Positions 8,784 to 17,124 of a stretch of DNA of 64,000 nt are shown here, piece by piece. The notes below the pieces were generated by a model, which had not been told where the DNA came from, did not search any database, and saw only the letters and a list, made by a program, of their open reading frames with translations. Source of the stretch: Evansella caseinilytica (GTDB lineage: Bacteria; Bacillota; Bacilli; Bacillales; Salisediminibacteriaceae); NCBI RefSeq assembly GCF_900107275.1, contig NZ_FNPI01000017.1, positions 1 through 64,000 of the forward strand, given 5' to 3'. Numbering within the stretch: the first letter of the stretch is position 1; each line of letters starts with the position of its first letter. The translations under genes and the position numbers were made by a program.

Positions 8784-10397
8784 CTATTTTTTTACTTTAA
8801 ATATATCCCCTGCTATCCGAATCGGTTTTGTCAGCCTCCAACTGGTACTTCGCCTAATGGAATCTTTTTCTTTTTCGATCTCTTTGATACTTTTTTTCAA
8901 CTTAAAATTTGTACGTTTTAACAATTTCAATTCATTTTTATAGACATCAATATTTCCTTTCTCACTATTGTTAATTATCTCAAACCCTATTTTTATTGTT
9001 TTTCCCCACTCTTCTTCAGTAATGTTCAATTTGTCTAGTTCGACTGGAGATTGTGTCTGCAATTTTGTTTTAAATTTATTAATACTTTCTTTCTCACCGG
9101 CAACAACCACTATCAATTTACCAGTTTTTGGTGATTCAACAAATCCGTTAAGCCTTAAACTGTGGGCAGCCTTTTTTATCCACTTTTTATAACCTATTGC
9201 AGGTAATGAGCCAGAGACTGTCAACTTCTTCTTTACGATTTCCCCTTTAGGTACACAAGGAACAACTACCTCTTCCACAAAACCATTTATAAGAAGAGGT
9301 AAAAAATTGTCAAAGTCAAAATAAAAACAATCTTTTCTACTCTCTTTTATTGTTTCGGGAAAATAATAATCAATTATAGCTTTTGGTATGTCACGCGCAT
9401 AACCCTCTACAGGATATAAATGATTACTAATTTGTGGTTTTGAATTCACTTCGTTTACTACACCAATATTACTTTCCTTATCAATAATCATATCCACTGC
9501 GCATTGAGGTAATCCTGGGATTGCTCTAGCGGCATCAATAGCAGTTTTTTTAATATGATTTGGTATTTTATCTGTCACATCTATTGGCTCTCCTCCTGCA
9601 GAAAGACTGCCTTTCTCCCTCAAGAAAACACGATCACCTTTTTTCGGTACAGATTTTAAAGTCAAGCCTCTTGCTTTTAAAAAATTATCCATTTCCTTAT
9701 CTTTTTTTATTAAGCGTCCAAATAAATACGGATTTTTTTTCCTTTCCTTATTTTTTATATCAATCAATTCATCAATATTTTTTTCACCATCGCCTATAAC
9801 ATTCGCAGCTATTCTTTTATATACCCCAATCACATTATCCCCTATAACATAGATTCTGTGATCCTCTCCCTGTATATATTTTTCTAAAATGACATCCTTA
9901 TATTGCAATTCCGTTCTCACTAAATTCAATGCCTCTTCTAGCTCTACGATATTTGTAATATTAGTTATTACTCCTTTGCCTCCACCTGCATCAGTTGGTT
10001 TTAATACGACCGGATAGTTTAATGTTTTAAAATACTCAACAATCTCTTCATTTGAAGAAGACGAACCGAAACTTTTACCTTCAGGGACCGATACATTTGC
10101 TTTTAAAAGGTATTCCTTAGTCTTATCTTTATCAACACATATACTAATCGCTTGTTTAGAAACCAAATCCCCTCTAGATACAGCAAATTTATGTTCTTTG
10201 CCATTATAACTCAAGGAAAATCTAACTGTTAACTTAGTGGTTCCTCTGTCTTTTCTAAAGACATTAAAAAATTTTAATCTTAATCCGCGTCTCCATCCCT
10301 CTAAAGCAATTGAGTAAATACAGAGTTTATAGCCATACGCAGAAGATGGGATTGAATCATCAAGGTGCTGTAACCAGTTAAATTTTTTATCCATCAT
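8784..10397 (-). CDS. ATP-grasp ligase-like protein fused to degenerate acylphosphatase domain (paralogue 1)
   Basis: 537 residues; GGAGGG precedes two adjacent ATGs. Parts: N-terminal conserved ALEGWRRG motif (near 31-38), ATP-grasp domain (about 95-330) with VVLKPTDAGGGKGV and a metal-binding-type NEVN, acylphosphatase-like domain (about 385-475), then a Lys/Glu-rich coiled coil ending in STSWRLTKPIR. The ATP-grasp part resembles cyanophycin-synthetase and D-Ala-D-Ala-ligase-type carboxylate-amine ligases, so ATP-driven peptide or amide bond formation is expected; substrates are unknown. In the acylphosphatase part the catalytic Arg is Lys (AIGYK) and the catalytic Asn is absent (GFVESPKTG), so that domain is probably not catalytic. 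Last gene of the tandem set, and the most divergent of the four. Confidence 0.8.
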   Translation of the reverse strand: MMDKKFNWLQHLDDSIPSSAYGYKLCIYSIALEGWRRGLRLKFFNVFRKDRGTTKLTVRFSLSYNGKEHKFAVSRGDLVSKQAISICVDKDKTKEYLLKANVSVPEGKSFGSSSSNEEIVEYFKTLNYPVVLKPTDAGGGKGVITNITNIVELEEALNLVRTELQYKDVILEKYIQGEDHRIYVIGDNVIGVYKRIAANVIGDGEKNIDELIDIKNKERKKNPYLFGRLIKKDKEMDNFLKARGLTLKSVPKKGDRVFLREKGSLSAGGEPIDVTDKIPNHIKKTAIDAARAIPGLPQCAVDMIIDKESNIGVVNEVNSKPQISNHLYPVEGYARDIPKAIIDYYFPETIKESRKDCFYFDFDNFLPLLINGFVEEVVVPCVPKGEIVKKKLTVSGSLPAIGYKKWIKKAAHSLRLNGFVESPKTGKLIVVVAGEKESINKFKTKLQTQSPVELDKLNITEEEWGKTIKIGFEIINNSEKGNIDVYKNELKLLKRTNFKLKKSIKEIEKEKDSIRRSTSWRLTKPIRIAGDIFKVKK

Positions 10398-10486
10398 TAA
10401 GACCCTCCTATACTTCTATTTATACCTTTATTTCATTTGAATTATTTACCATTTCTAATTCACCAGAATATTTTCCTTCCATTTTC

Positions 10487-11926
10487 TTACCTATCTTTCC
10501 TTATTTCAAAGCCGATTTTTATCTGTTTATCCCATACATATTCTTGCACATCTTTTACTTCGGCTTTCTTCGGACCACTCAAGCATATTTCTTTAAAATT
10601 ATCAACCAATTCTTTGTTGACTCCCGCAACAACAACAACAACTTTTCCATTCTTCAAATTTCTGGTGTAACCATTCAAATGATTTATTAAAGCTTGTTTT
10701 CTTACCCAGTTTCTATATCCTACACCTTGAACCTTTCCGGAAATCACATACCTTTTAGCATATAATTCACCAATTGGCGCATTCGGAATTTCTAATTGAT
10801 TTACTGAGCGACTTCTCAATAACTTAAGAATGTTACTGTAATCAAAATATATTTTAGTGCTTTTTGCTGCCTTCCCAATTGTTTCAGGAAAATAATAATC
10901 AATGACTCCCGCCGGTATATTACGCGGTTTCCCTTGTACTGGAAAATGGTGCATTGCAATACCTGCTGTCGGATTTATTTCAATAACAACAGCGTCATTT
11001 TTATTGGCAATTATGTCTACTCCAGCATGATACAATCCTGGAATAGCTTTAACTGCATTTACTGCTGCAGTTTTAACTTCGTTAGTTAATTCATCTGTAA
11101 TATCAATAGAATCTCCTCCGGACGTGATATTACTTTTTGCCTTTAAAAATATTACTTCATCTTTCTTTGGTACAGAAGAAAGCAAAAGGTTTTGCTCAGA
11201 GAGATATTCAATTACTTGATTATCCATCTTTATCAGTTTAGCCGCAAGATATGGATTTTTTTTTCTGTCCTCATTTTTAAAATTAATCAATTCTTCGATT
11301 GAATGAATGCCATTGCCAATAACATGAGCAGTTATCCTTTTAATAGCACCTATTGCTTTATCATCAACTACATATACGCGTAAATCGTCTCCCTCTATAT
11401 ACCTTTCTATTATAAAATTCGTATAATCAAATTCTGAAAAGACATGAGACAGATTTTTTCTTAATTGCGCTTCTGTATTGATGTTTGTTATTACTCCTTT
11501 ACCAAGACTTCCAAAAGTGGGTTTTAAAACTAAAGGAAACCCCATTTTTTTTGCTGTATCAATGACACTTTCAATATCATCACTTTTTGTAAAGGAAAAA
11601 CCTTCTGGATTAGATACCCCGTATTCACTTAAATATTTTTTTGTCTCTTCTTTACTTGCTCCTATATCAACTGCAGTATTATCTACTTTATCACCTCTAG
11701 ACCTGTAAAAGAAATGAGTTTTTTCTCCAGAACTAAGAGAAAAAGTTTTTCCAACTGGATCATATCCTACCGGTTTAAGATTGGTCACATCTGAACCGTT
11801 ATAGTACCAGCGTAAAGTTAATCCACGTCGCCAGCCTTCTAACGCAATCAGATTAGCGCATAAACTAAAACCTTTTACTCCAGAAATCATTTGATTTGAC
11901 AGCCAATATGGGTAAGATTGCTCCAC
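10487..11926 (-). CDS. ATP-grasp ligase-like protein fused to apparently intact acylphosphatase domain (paralogue 2)
   Basis: 479 residues, GTG start with only a modest ribosome site (GGGAAGGG). It has the same ALEGWRRG N-terminus, an ATP-grasp domain with LVLKPTFGSLGKGV and the metal-ligand motif EINPTA, then an acylphosphatase domain. This is the only one of the four that keeps both catalytic features of acylphosphatase, the Arg in VQGVGYR and the Asn in YTRNLKNG. Unlike the other three it stops right after that domain (GFEIRKDR) and has no coiled-coil tail. A ligase that makes an acyl-phosphate intermediate fused to an acyl-phosphate hydrolase suggests editing or regulation; that is inference. 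Substrate unknown. Confidence 0.8.
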   Translation of the reverse strand: MEQSYPYWLSNQMISGVKGFSLCANLIALEGWRRGLTLRWYYNGSDVTNLKPVGYDPVGKTFSLSSGEKTHFFYRSRGDKVDNTAVDIGASKEETKKYLSEYGVSNPEGFSFTKSDDIESVIDTAKKMGFPLVLKPTFGSLGKGVITNINTEAQLRKNLSHVFSEFDYTNFIIERYIEGDDLRVYVVDDKAIGAIKRITAHVIGNGIHSIEELINFKNEDRKKNPYLAAKLIKMDNQVIEYLSEQNLLLSSVPKKDEVIFLKAKSNITSGGDSIDITDELTNEVKTAAVNAVKAIPGLYHAGVDIIANKNDAVVIEINPTAGIAMHHFPVQGKPRNIPAGVIDYYFPETIGKAAKSTKIYFDYSNILKLLRSRSVNQLEIPNAPIGELYAKRYVISGKVQGVGYRNWVRKQALINHLNGYTRNLKNGKVVVVVAGVNKELVDNFKEICLSGPKKAEVKDVQEYVWDKQIKIGFEIRKDR

Positions 11927-12028
11927 AAATATCCCTTCCCTCTACTTATTAAACACAAGATATGTTGTTTAATAAGGGTGTTATGTTTTCATAATAATTT
12001 AAGTTCTTCTTAAATATTAAGTCAATTA

Positions 12029-13675
12029 TCACTTAGCAAGAGTCTTTAATAAATTACCAAATTTCCTCAGTCGTAAAGTATATTTCCACGAACGGCTTTC
12101 CTTGATCTTCGCTGTTTCCTTTTGTAACCTGTTTTTTTCTTTTTCAACCCTCCGCAATTCCTTTTCCATTTTTTTTAATGCCGACTCAACAGATCTCAAG
12201 TTGGACGAATTAAAGCCCTCGCTTATTTCAAACCCAACCTTCACTGGAGATCTCCAAATTTCTTCTTTTATCTTCCTAACTTCAGCTTTTTTTGGATCGT
12301 GAGAGAATACTTCTTTGAACCCATTGACAGCTTTTTTATTTGTTCCCGCTACAACGACCTCAATATCCCCATCAGAGAGCTTGTTAATAAAGCCATTTAA
12401 GTGTTTATCGAGGGCTTGATTTTTAAGCCATTGATGATAGCTTACTCGCTGAACAAAACCGGAAACAATATATTTTTTCGCATATATCTTTCCAATGGGG
12501 GCGGGACTCACTTCCACTTCGACTGCCGATCTGCTGGATAACGGTTCCAATACAGTGTTGAAATCAAAATATACTCTCGAGTTCCTAGTGGTGATACCCT
12601 TAGTTTCAGGAAAATAATAATCTATAATGGCAGCAGGAATATCGCGGGCACGCCCTTTCATCGGAAACAATATTCCCCCAATTTGAGCTGTAGGGTTAAG
12701 TTCTATAACCACAGCTGATTTCTCAATTGGTTTATTTACATCAACAATGATATCCACTCCACCGTGGTGAAGACCTGGTATCGCCTTGATCGCATCTACC
12801 GCTATTTGTTTTAACTCATCAGGAAGATCGTCCGTGACATCTATTGGATCTCCACCCGCAGAGACGTTCGTTTTCTCCCTGAGAAGGATTTTTTCACCTC
12901 TATTCGGTATGCTTTCCAGAGTGTAACCTGAAGTTTGAATAAAGTCCAATACTTCCTTGTCAATATCAATAAGACAACTAAATAGCCTTGCATTTTTTTT
13001 GCGCTGCTGATTTTTCATATCAATTAATTCTTCAATAGTGTGTATACCATCTCCAACGATATTTGCGGGTAAGCGATTATAAGCTGCAATCACTTTATCT
13101 TCAACAACATAAACACGATACTCCTCCCCAGGAACATATCTTTCCAGTATCACCTCAGAATAACCAAGCTCAGAACGTACATATGACAGTGCCTTTTTTA
13201 AAGCATGAACATCCTTAATGTTTGTAACAACTCCATTACCTAAACTTCCGTTTGTTGGTTTTAACACCAAAGGAAATTCAATTGTTGATGAATAAGTAAT
13301 AATCTCTTCGTCTGCAGCGTTTTCAGAGAACTTCTCCCCTTGAGGTACCGGCACACCTGCTTTAGCTAACCACACTTTCGTTTCATCTTTATCCGCTCCT
13401 ATTTCTACCGCTTCGTTTGAAACTTTATCTCCCCTCGTCCTAAAAAAATAGTGGGTTCTCTCTTTAGAACTTAAGGAGAACAATCTGCCTGGAGGGTTTA
13501 CACCAAACGTAATCATCTCGCTGTATTTTCCATAGTCAATTGTATGCCATTTTAACGTAAGTCCCCTTCTCCAACCTTCAAGTGCCACTGCATATGCGCA
13601 CAGTTTTGTTTTTCTGGCACTAGCTACTATTTCACCAGTAAGATGCGGAAGACATATTGACTGCCTATTTTCCAT
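12029..13675 (-). CDS. ATP-grasp ligase-like protein with degenerate acylphosphatase domain and coiled-coil tail (paralogue 3)
   Basis: About 548 residues from the ATG at 13675, which has CAGGGGGT 9 nt upstream; an upstream in-frame ATG at 13732 lacks such a site. Seen: ALEGWRRGLTLKWH, ATP-grasp with LVLKPTNGSLGNGV, SAGGDPIDVTD, metal motif ELNPTA and the conserved DIPAAIIDYYFPET. The acylphosphatase-like domain has His in place of the catalytic Arg (RVSYHQW) and Lys at the Asn position (GFINKLSDG). C-terminal coiled coil with ESRSWKYTLRLRK. Closest to paralogue 4. Probably an ATP-dependent carboxylate-amine ligase of the surface-polymer pathway; not testable from sequence alone. Confidence 0.8.
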   Translation of the reverse strand: MENRQSICLPHLTGEIVASARKTKLCAYAVALEGWRRGLTLKWHTIDYGKYSEMITFGVNPPGRLFSLSSKERTHYFFRTRGDKVSNEAVEIGADKDETKVWLAKAGVPVPQGEKFSENAADEEIITYSSTIEFPLVLKPTNGSLGNGVVTNIKDVHALKKALSYVRSELGYSEVILERYVPGEEYRVYVVEDKVIAAYNRLPANIVGDGIHTIEELIDMKNQQRKKNARLFSCLIDIDKEVLDFIQTSGYTLESIPNRGEKILLREKTNVSAGGDPIDVTDDLPDELKQIAVDAIKAIPGLHHGGVDIIVDVNKPIEKSAVVIELNPTAQIGGILFPMKGRARDIPAAIIDYYFPETKGITTRNSRVYFDFNTVLEPLSSRSAVEVEVSPAPIGKIYAKKYIVSGFVQRVSYHQWLKNQALDKHLNGFINKLSDGDIEVVVAGTNKKAVNGFKEVFSHDPKKAEVRKIKEEIWRSPVKVGFEISEGFNSSNLRSVESALKKMEKELRRVEKEKNRLQKETAKIKESRSWKYTLRLRKFGNLLKTLAK

Positions 13676-13769
13676 TAAACTAACCCCCTGATCAATCACT
13701 CCATTAGAATTCAACATTATAAAATAAAACAATAAGCAATAAGTGGAGCTGCTGCATTTTTTCCTGTCA

Positions 13770-13862
13770 AATTCCGGTGATTTTCTCCGAACTGGGATGA
13801 CGCGACATCCCGCCGTTGCTCGTAAAATATGAGCGACAGTTAAGCTGAATATGGCACATCCG
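13770..13862 (+). repeat. Divergent fragment of the long dispersed element
   Basis: This intergenic piece aligns with the inner and right part of the elements at 29438-29746 and 59964-60267: shared blocks include TTTTCTCCG, GGATGACGCGACAT, CCCGCCGTTGCTC and the final CATCcGAGCcgAAC. It lacks the left hairpin and the right terminus. It lies between ATP-grasp paralogues 3 and 4, so it is within the operon. Confidence 0.5.
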
Positions 13863-13880
13863 AGCCGAACACAACTTTAA

Positions 13881-15527
13881 TTACTTGCCTGCCAATCGCC
13901 TGAAATATTTTACTAAATCCGCTATTTTTCGAAATGGTGTCATCAGCTGCCAAGATAGACTATTGTAATATTTTTTGTACTGACGTTCTACCTGGCGGAG
14001 TTCTTTCTGTAAAGCATCCATTTCCTGCTTCATATGTTTTAATTGTTCTATTTGCAATTTAAGATCAACCTTCACTTCAAAGCCTACTTTTACCGGCTCC
14101 GTCCAGTCTGTTTCACGAATTCCACGTACGTCTGATCTTTCGGGATCTCCTGTAATCGCATTTTTGAAGTCATTGACATTATTTTCGTCAGTACCAAGTA
14201 CAACGATATCGATATCCCCATTCTCCAGGTTTGTCACATAGCCACTCAATTTCCTTTCAAACGCCTGCTTTCTCAGTCCCCGATGATAATCGATTCCTTG
14301 CACATCTCCTGAAACTGTATACTTTTTTGCATATATCTTTCCTACAGGGGCTGCTGAAACCATAGTAGTAGAAGCAGTTTTTGTCAAAAGCGGTTCCAAT
14401 ACATCGTTGAAATCAAAGTATATTCTTTCTTTTTCCGTAACCATTTCTTTTGTTTCGGGAAAATAAAAATCAATAATAGCAGCAGGAACATCACGTGCTT
14501 TTCCTTTCATAGGAAACAGCAGCGAACCAATTTGCGCAGTTGGATTTATTTCTAAAACCACCCCCGCCTGCTCTACTGGCTTATCTTCCTCAATAATCAG
14601 ATCGACTGCACCGTGGTTTAGTCCGGGAATCGCCTTAATTGCACGAATTGCAGTGTTTTTTATTTCCTCCGGCAATATATCCAGTACATCTACAGGATCA
14701 CCACCAATTGATATATTGCTTTTATCAGTTAAAAATATTCTTTCGTTTTTCTCTGGAACGCTCTCAAGATGATAACCTGCTTTACTTAAGAACTCTTTTA
14801 ACTCATTATTTACCTTTATCAAACAGCTTATAAGTCTTGGATTTCTTTTTCTTTCTTCATTTTTCATTTCAATTAATGTCTGTATGGTATTGAATCCGTC
14901 ACCCAAGACATTTGCTGGTATGCGGTGAATGGCAGCCACTACTTGTTCATCAATAACATATATTCGATATTCCTTCCCCGGAATAAAACGTTCAACGATT
15001 ACATCTGTATAATTTAAATCTGAACATAAGTAATTCAATGCATTTATTAATTCCTCTTCGTTGCCAATATTAGTTATCACTCCTCTGCCAAAGCTCCCGT
15101 CAGTAGGTTTTAGCACAATAGGGTAACCTATTTTGGAGGCATATTTAAAAATTTCTTCGTTATTTTGTGATGAGGGAAAGAATCTTTTTCCTTCAGGGGT
15201 CCTCACCTTGGTTTGAGTAAGATAAATTTTTGTTTGCTCTTTATCTGCGCCGATTTCTACCGCTTCATTAGATACTTTATCTCCCCTGGTTCGAAAGAAA
15301 TAGTGCGTTTTATCCTTTGAACTGAGAGAAAAAAGTTTGCCCGGCTTGTCCACAAACCAAGTTTTCATTTCACTAAATTTTTCTTTATTTTTCACATGCC
15401 ATTTTAATGTTAACCCTCTTCTCCAACCTTCCAAAGCAACTAAATAAGCATCAAATTCCGGCCCGCGCGCATCAGCAACAACTTCACTCGTCAGGTGGGG
15501 AAGCCACTCAACTCTATTCTCTTCCAT
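13881..15527 (-). CDS. ATP-grasp ligase-like protein with degenerate acylphosphatase domain and coiled-coil tail (paralogue 4)
   Basis: About 548 residues. The ATG at 15527 is chosen because AGGAGG lies 7 nt upstream. It carries ALEGWRRGLTLKWH, an ATP-grasp domain with IVLKPTDGSFGRGV, IGGDPVDVLD, the metal motif EINPTA and VPAAIIDFYFPET. The acylphosphatase-like domain has His for Arg (GIDYHRG) but keeps the Asn (GYVTNLENG), so catalysis is doubtful. The C-terminal coiled coil ends in NSLSWQLMTPFR. First of the four paralogues to be transcribed, 68 nt behind the TupA-like gene, so presumably the same operon. Expected role: amide-bond formation on a surface-polymer precursor in the cytoplasm. 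Confidence 0.8.
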   Translation of the reverse strand: MEENRVEWLPHLTSEVVADARGPEFDAYLVALEGWRRGLTLKWHVKNKEKFSEMKTWFVDKPGKLFSLSSKDKTHYFFRTRGDKVSNEAVEIGADKEQTKIYLTQTKVRTPEGKRFFPSSQNNEEIFKYASKIGYPIVLKPTDGSFGRGVITNIGNEEELINALNYLCSDLNYTDVIVERFIPGKEYRIYVIDEQVVAAIHRIPANVLGDGFNTIQTLIEMKNEERKRNPRLISCLIKVNNELKEFLSKAGYHLESVPEKNERIFLTDKSNISIGGDPVDVLDILPEEIKNTAIRAIKAIPGLNHGAVDLIIEEDKPVEQAGVVLEINPTAQIGSLLFPMKGKARDVPAAIIDFYFPETKEMVTEKERIYFDFNDVLEPLLTKTASTTMVSAAPVGKIYAKKYTVSGDVQGIDYHRGLRKQAFERKLSGYVTNLENGDIDIVVLGTDENNVNDFKNAITGDPERSDVRGIRETDWTEPVKVGFEVKVDLKLQIEQLKHMKQEMDALQKELRQVERQYKKYYNSLSWQLMTPFRKIADLVKYFRRLAGK

Positions 15528-15594
15528 TTTGCTGCCTCCTACATCATCAATCAGTCTGCTATAAAATGTTATCTTCACATATTAGAACAAACAC

Positions 15595-17109
15595 TTATAA
15601 ACTTTTCACGAAATTCTTGTAATGAAAAAACTGTTTTCCATTTAATAAATCTTCTGCCAAACGTAATTCGGCATCTAAAAAGCAATCGCCTAACCAATTA
15701 TCTGTTTGCTTGTTAAACTCGTCATAATTACCAGGTTTTGGTGTGAATTCTCCAAACACCACCCCCGAGTTTGTTTTTAAAAAGTCAATCCTAATGAATG
15801 GTGCAGGAATTTCAGAACTGATGAAAGCGGCTAGTTCCAATTCATTTTGCGAGAACCCTTTCCCGCTAAAAAGTTGGTTTTCATATTTGCCTGTTTTGAT
15901 CCGTTCGCCGTTTTTTGTCCACCAGCAATACTTTACTTCAGGAAAACGTTCTATTTCAAGTATTAACGGAACTTTTCCGTAAAAGCAATAAAATTTTAAA
16001 TCCCGTGCCGGCAAGTGTTTTTCAACATCCTCCATCATCAGTTCTTCTGTCATCCATCTGTCTTGTTCCACCCACAACGAATCAAGATCTTCTTCCATGC
16101 TTTCTTTCAGCTCATCCCAATGCTCAAGCACTCTTCCCCGCTTTATGTCCTTAATATTATTGCCGGTGAAAACAAGGTAAACTCCCCGTGAACCAGCTCC
16201 ATCAACGGGCTTTATTACAATTCCTTCTTCTTTCGGTATGTTGGTGTAATTGTATACTTTGTCCGAAATCCATGGTCTCTTTATCTCCAGATCATCAATA
16301 AACCTGTAGGCAGCGATTTTATGGTCGAGCAGCCATTCCGGCAAGTTTCCTCCAAGCTGTCTTTTTCTTGAGCGAACAGTCAGGGAGGCATTAAATGAAG
16401 AAGCCTGCTTTAATGATACCGTACTTTCCGATTCAGCAGTTCTTACTAAAAACTCCGGTATTTCTTCGATTTTTAATCCGGATAATACTTTATTGTATAC
16501 TAAGTGTTTATATTCACGCTTTTCATTTTTAAACAGTTTTGCTGCATACTTTAGGGAATCGTTAAAACGATTGTCGGAAAGCGCCTTAGCTTCTATAAGT
16601 GAGTCAATTGCTTCAATAATATTTCCGTCTTTCTTTGCACTCTTCATCGAATTGCGGAGTTGGTCACTTGTCAGTTTATCCGATGCCGGCATCGATTTGT
16701 TCAAGCGCTTTTTTTCGTCGTTCCATTGTGCTTCCATTGTTTTTAGCTTATTTTTCAGAGAGAAGTTCTCTTCCTGCAGCTCTTCGCATTGCCTTGCCTT
16801 CTCCGCGTTTCCTGATCGCGATAAATACTTGAACGATTGAGCCAGTTTGTTCTGCGTTGCCAACAATTCTCTCAATGGTCTGCTATATCGCCACTTTTTG
16901 CTTAGCTCAATGCTTTTTATTTCAGTGTATACTTTTTTATTTTCCTGTTGCAATTTCTTTAGCTGCGCTTCTTTTTTCAATACCGTTGCAACTAAGGTTT
17001 TTTCCAGTTCCTGCAGCTCTTCTTGCACTCTTAGCAGCTCTACTAATCGGTCGTTTGACCACAATTCCGTCGCACTGTTTTTGTGATTGTTTCGGAATTC
17101 ACCATTCAA
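15595..17109 (-). CDS. TupA-like ATP-grasp protein with N-terminal coiled coil
   Basis: 504 residues starting at TTG, with AAGGAGG 7 nt upstream; no ATG is in frame nearby. Residues 1-160 are mostly coiled coil and include LSKKWRYSRPLRELL, a variant of the tail motif found in the ATP-grasp paralogues. The C-terminal half (about 270-500) is a TupA-type ATP-grasp with GIVIKPVDGAGSRGVYLVF, ARDLKFYCFYGKVPLILEIER, IRIDFL and GEFTPKPG. TupA is known from teichuronopeptide synthesis in alkaliphilic Bacillus; members of the family occur in polysaccharide loci and are thought to attach amino acids or similar groups. It starts 15 nt after the upstream glycosyltransferase, so it is co-transcribed. Confidence 0.8.
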   Translation of the reverse strand: MNGEFRNNHKNSATELWSNDRLVELLRVQEELQELEKTLVATVLKKEAQLKKLQQENKKVYTEIKSIELSKKWRYSRPLRELLATQNKLAQSFKYLSRSGNAEKARQCEELQEENFSLKNKLKTMEAQWNDEKKRLNKSMPASDKLTSDQLRNSMKSAKKDGNIIEAIDSLIEAKALSDNRFNDSLKYAAKLFKNEKREYKHLVYNKVLSGLKIEEIPEFLVRTAESESTVSLKQASSFNASLTVRSRKRQLGGNLPEWLLDHKIAAYRFIDDLEIKRPWISDKVYNYTNIPKEEGIVIKPVDGAGSRGVYLVFTGNNIKDIKRGRVLEHWDELKESMEEDLDSLWVEQDRWMTEELMMEDVEKHLPARDLKFYCFYGKVPLILEIERFPEVKYCWWTKNGERIKTGKYENQLFSGKGFSQNELELAAFISSEIPAPFIRIDFLKTNSGVVFGEFTPKPGNYDEFNKQTDNWLGDCFLDAELRLAEDLLNGKQFFHYKNFVKSL

Positions 17110-17124
17110 ATGACCACCTCCTTT

